Below are positions 42,674-44,469 of a DNA stretch of 44,469 bases, piece by piece (position 1 is the stretch's first letter; every line of letters begins with the position of its first letter). Under the pieces are notes generated by a model. It saw only the letters and a program-made list of their open reading frames with translations. It did not search any database and had not been told where the DNA came from. This DNA comes from Eubacteriales bacterium (GTDB lineage Bacteria; Bacillota; Clostridia; Peptostreptococcales; Anaerovoracaceae), in the NCBI GenBank assembly GCA_029009055.1, contig JAQXJR010000037.1, forward strand, positions 1 through 44,469, in the 5' to 3' direction. A program made the position numbers and the translations under genes.

Positions 42674-43411
42674 CTACGCGCCCGCTCCCTGTGTCTCGGC
42701 CGCAGCTCTCGCAGCGTCTGCCGCTGCCGCCGCCAGGTCCATGAGATCAGCGCTGCCCGTTTCAGCCGGCGCTCCATTCCCAGCCCTAGCGGGTTCACTT
42801 TCAGCCGCCTTCGGCTCAGCATATGCTTCCGCCCTCGCTGCATCAGTTTCTGCCGGCACTCCTGTTCCCGATCGCCCGGCGGCAGATTCAAAAGGGACTT
42901 CGTCTTCCAGTTCATCGAACGAAGCGCCAGATTCGGAGGAAGAAGCCGGTGCTCCCGGTTCTGACCAGGCAGCTTCCACGTGCTCGGACGAGCCCGATTC
43001 AGAGGAAGCAGCCGGTGCTCCCTTTGCTATTGCTTCACCTGAACCCTCTTCGAACTCCTCGGCATCCTCGGCGAAGAACTTATCCTGCTTGCGCCTTCTA
43101 GGTGGATACTCCGCCGGCACAGCCCTATTCAGCCTGTAATCATCGAACAATCTCGTTATGATCTTAAGCTCGTTACCGTAGAGTGTGACGCCCTTACTCA
43201 TCTTATGGTGGTCTGGCGACCAATCTCTTATATCGAATTTAGGAGGCTCAGCCCCATTCCAAGAAACCAGGTTCAGCTCCTTAGTCCAGCCGCTGGACCT
43301 TACCGACACAGTGCCGATATGCTCTCTGATCTCGAATCTAATAGGCTTACTTCTTCTGTCATTTCTATTATCATTTCTGTTATCATCTCTGCTGCCATCT
43401 CTGTTAGCCAT
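42674..43411 (-). CDS. PC4/YdbC-like ssDNA-binding protein with low-complexity tail
   Basis: Residues about 20-95 form a PC4/YdbC-type domain, recognised by GWTKELNLVSWNG, KFDIRDWSPDHHKMSKG; such proteins bind single-stranded DNA or RNA as dimers. With the start at 43411 the protein has 245 residues, because AGGAG is seven bases before that ATG. A short Asp/Arg/Asn repeat precedes the domain. A tail of about 130 residues rich in Ala, Glu, Ser, Gly and Pro follows, with repeats such as GAPAASSESG and GAPASSSESG. The tail is far longer than in ordinary YdbC proteins. Confidence 0.85.
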   Translation of the reverse strand: MANRDGSRDDNRNDNRNDRRSKPIRFEIREHIGTVSVRSSGWTKELNLVSWNGAEPPKFDIRDWSPDHHKMSKGVTLYGNELKIITRLFDDYRLNRAVPAEYPPRRRKQDKFFAEDAEEFEEGSGEAIAKGAPAASSESGSSEHVEAAWSEPGAPASSSESGASFDELEDEVPFESAAGRSGTGVPAETDAARAEAYAEPKAAESEPARAGNGAPAETGSADLMDLAAAAADAARAAAETQGAGA

Positions 43412-43516
43412 GATATAACTCCTTATCATCTCAAACGTCCGGGCGCGGGCGGCGCGCGTATTGCCTTCACTCGGAACTCATACTCTGCTGATAAGCTATA
43501 GCTTCGATACGTTTAA

Positions 43517-43545
43517 ATGTTACAGTCACTGGAAATATCTGTCAA
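43517..43545 (-). promoter_or_regulatory. Promoter of the PC4-like gene
   Basis: On the minus strand consensus -35 TTGACA (43540-43545) and -10 TAACAT (43517-43522) are 17 bp apart, leaving a leader of about 100 nt. Confidence 0.75.
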
Positions 43546-43572
43546 TTATATCAAGGTATAAAATACATGGCA

Positions 43573-43636
43573 GGGAAAAGAAAGTCTTTTCCCTTAGACT
43601 GAAAGGCTTGCGGCTCCTATATTTCAGTCTTTTTCC
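43573..43636 (+). terminator. Two-hairpin attenuator-like element ending in a terminator
   Basis: On the plus strand GGGAAAAG/CTTTTCCC forms a perfect first hairpin and AGACTGAAA/TTTCAGTCT a perfect nine-base-pair second hairpin followed by TTTTT. The first arm GGGAAAAGA could also pair with the terminal TCTTTTTCC, which would break the terminator. No good plus-strand promoter was found ahead of it. Confidence 0.55.
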
Positions 43637-43708
43637 TAACTAGTGCCGGTCCGTTTCGCGGCTGGCATAAAGCAGGAGCTTTTACACTTAACCAAAGCGC
43701 TTGCCTGA

Positions 43709-43717
43709 TGTTATAAT
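43709..43717 (+). promoter_or_regulatory. Extended -10 promoter of tetR
   Basis: TG-T-TATAAT (43709-43717) is a textbook extended -10; no good -35 lies 17 bp upstream. The expected start leaves a leader of about 20-25 nt. Confidence 0.6.
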
Positions 43718-43745
43718 CGTTTTAGAAAATATATCGGAGGTCAAA

Positions 43746-44354
43746 ATGAGTATCCACGAGACGAGGGAACCGCGGCAGAAACGGTCCATAGAAAAGAAGG
43801 AAAAGATAATAAAACGCGGCTTCGAGCTCATAGGCGAGGTTGGCTATTATAATACGAACACGGCCCAGATCGCTAAGGCGTCCGGTGTCTCGACCGGCAT
43901 AGTCTACCAGTATTTCCACGATAAACACGACATATTAATGGAAGGTCTGAAGAAATACGCGGACGGCATGTTCTACCCTGCGATCGCGCTCCCATCAGGC
44001 GACTTCACCGCCGATGACCTGCCGGACGTCATAGAGAAGTCTATCCGAGGCTTCATAGAAAGCCACAGGGTATCGAAGACCGCCCACGAGGAGATCATGG
44101 CCATGGAGCACTCCGACCCGGAAGTAGCCGAATTCTTCCACGCTAAGGAGATCGAGAAATCCCATAAGATAGCCGACGTCTTTCGCGCTAACGGCATAGA
44201 TTCCGACCACCTGGAGGAGAAGATCCACATAATGCTGGGCATGGTCGATAACTACTGCCACGAAGTGATATACCACAGGCATGATTTGCTAGATTACGAA
44301 GCCATGCGGGCTGTCCTGATCGACACCTGCGTCAGCATGATAACAGGAAAATAA
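43746..44354 (+). CDS. TetR/AcrR-family transcriptional regulator
   Basis: The 202-residue protein has the TetR N-terminal DNA-binding domain with helix-turn-helix TAQIAKASGVSTGIVYQYF at about residues 37-55, followed by a helical ligand-binding domain with His- and Glu-rich segments. The frame is open from 43701, but CGGAGG lies five bases before the ATG at 43746, which I take as start. The neighbours on the left are not typical targets (efflux or metabolic genes), so the regulated genes and the ligand are unknown. Confidence 0.92.
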   Translation: MSIHETREPRQKRSIEKKEKIIKRGFELIGEVGYYNTNTAQIAKASGVSTGIVYQYFHDKHDILMEGLKKYADGMFYPAIALPSGDFTADDLPDVIEKSIRGFIESHRVSKTAHEEIMAMEHSDPEVAEFFHAKEIEKSHKIADVFRANGIDSDHLEEKIHIMLGMVDNYCHEVIYHRHDLLDYEAMRAVLIDTCVSMITGK

Positions 44355-44360
44355 GACGCG

Positions 44361-44400
44361 AAATGCCCCCGCCGCCCAAGCAGCAGAGGCATTTTTATTT
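44361..44400 (+). terminator. Terminator of tetR
   Basis: AAATGCC (44361-44367) and GGCATTT (44388-44394) pair and are followed by TTATTTT. The loop is Cys/Gly-codon-like GC-rich DNA of 20 bases. Confidence 0.75.
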
Positions 44401-44408
44401 TGCAAAGC

Positions 44409-44468
44409 TCAAGCTTTTCTTCCGAATTCCCGCTCGAACTCGTCTACCGGCATAGGCTTTCCGAAATA
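44409..44468 (-). CDS. C-terminal fragment of a protein cut by the window edge
   Basis: On the minus strand the last residues read YFGKPMPVDEFEREFGRKA followed by TGA (44409-44411). The form KPMPVDEFE is like the C-terminus of EAL-domain cyclic-di-GMP phosphodiesterases, which commonly end with such a box after a GYYF/GYF stretch. With only 19 residues visible, the family call is weak. A GCAAAGC motif (44402-44408) lies just after the stop codon. Confidence 0.45.
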   Translation of the reverse strand, partial: YFGKPMPVDEFEREFGRKA

Positions 44469-44469
44469 G

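Larger units (their letters stand above)
43412..43745. other. Gap between the PC4-like gene and tetR
   Basis: These 334 bases hold the divergent promoters of the flanking genes and, between them, a two-hairpin element at 43573-43636. I see no protein gene. Confidence 0.7.

Noticed and set aside
42674-43100. Plus-strand Ala- and Ser-rich frame opposite the PC4-like tail
   Set aside because: It is the mirror of the low-complexity tail; the minus frame has the ribosome binding site and a recognisable domain.

Overview
The window reads as a chromosomal segment from an anaerobic Clostridia-type Firmicute. The evidence is a zinc-ribbon S14, a combined S10-spc-alpha ribosomal superoperon, rubrerythrin and superoxide reductase, a class II aldolase, and AGGAGG-type ribosome binding sites. 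I cannot name the genus. I see no CRISPR array, prophage, insertion sequence, tRNA or rRNA. Most genes lie on the minus strand; only a small membrane protein, fba, the superoxide reductase and a TetR regulator are on the plus strand.

Layout: 1-1320 holds the trans-translation pair, tmRNA and smpB. 1492-3942 holds two consecutive type I signal peptidases and an RluA-family pseudouridine synthase. Back-to-back promoters near 3950-4015 then lead to the plus-strand small membrane protein and fba. 5316-15666 is a minus-strand maintenance block: dnaX, YbaB/EbfC, recR, folD, uvrB, uvrA, pncB. The SRP RNA sits directly upstream of dnaX. 16051-21474 holds an AIR-synthase/HypE-like protein, ligA and pcrA. 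21475-22251 has no clear protein gene but holds a complete cobalamin riboswitch with its own promoter, followed by three terminators.

22252-36918 is the ribosomal superoperon in the order rpsJ to rplQ, with secY, adk, infA and rpoA. The short genes rpmD and rpmJ are included here. A terminator and a new promoter split it between rpmJ and rpsM, and map is absent from its usual place between adk and infA. 37499-40690 holds a purine-type permease, then an oxidative-stress cluster: a Fur/PerR-family regulator with rubrerythrin, divergent from superoxide reductase, with a perfect 19-bp Fur-box palindrome in the regulator's promoter. 40860-44354 holds a TGS-domain nucleoside kinase, a PC4/YdbC-like single-stranded nucleic-acid-binding protein with a repetitive tail, and a TetR regulator. 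The right edge cuts a further gene.

Two patterns run across the window. The first is a family of short intergenic repeats with AGCAAAGC and GCTTTGCT ends, sitting at gene junctions and often just after stop codons. The second is a strong preference, on coding strands only, for T over C before the lysine codon AAG. The best candidate for undescribed biology is the orphan cobalamin riboswitch, which may control a non-coding RNA. The repeat family and a FolD that lacks two catalytic residues come next.
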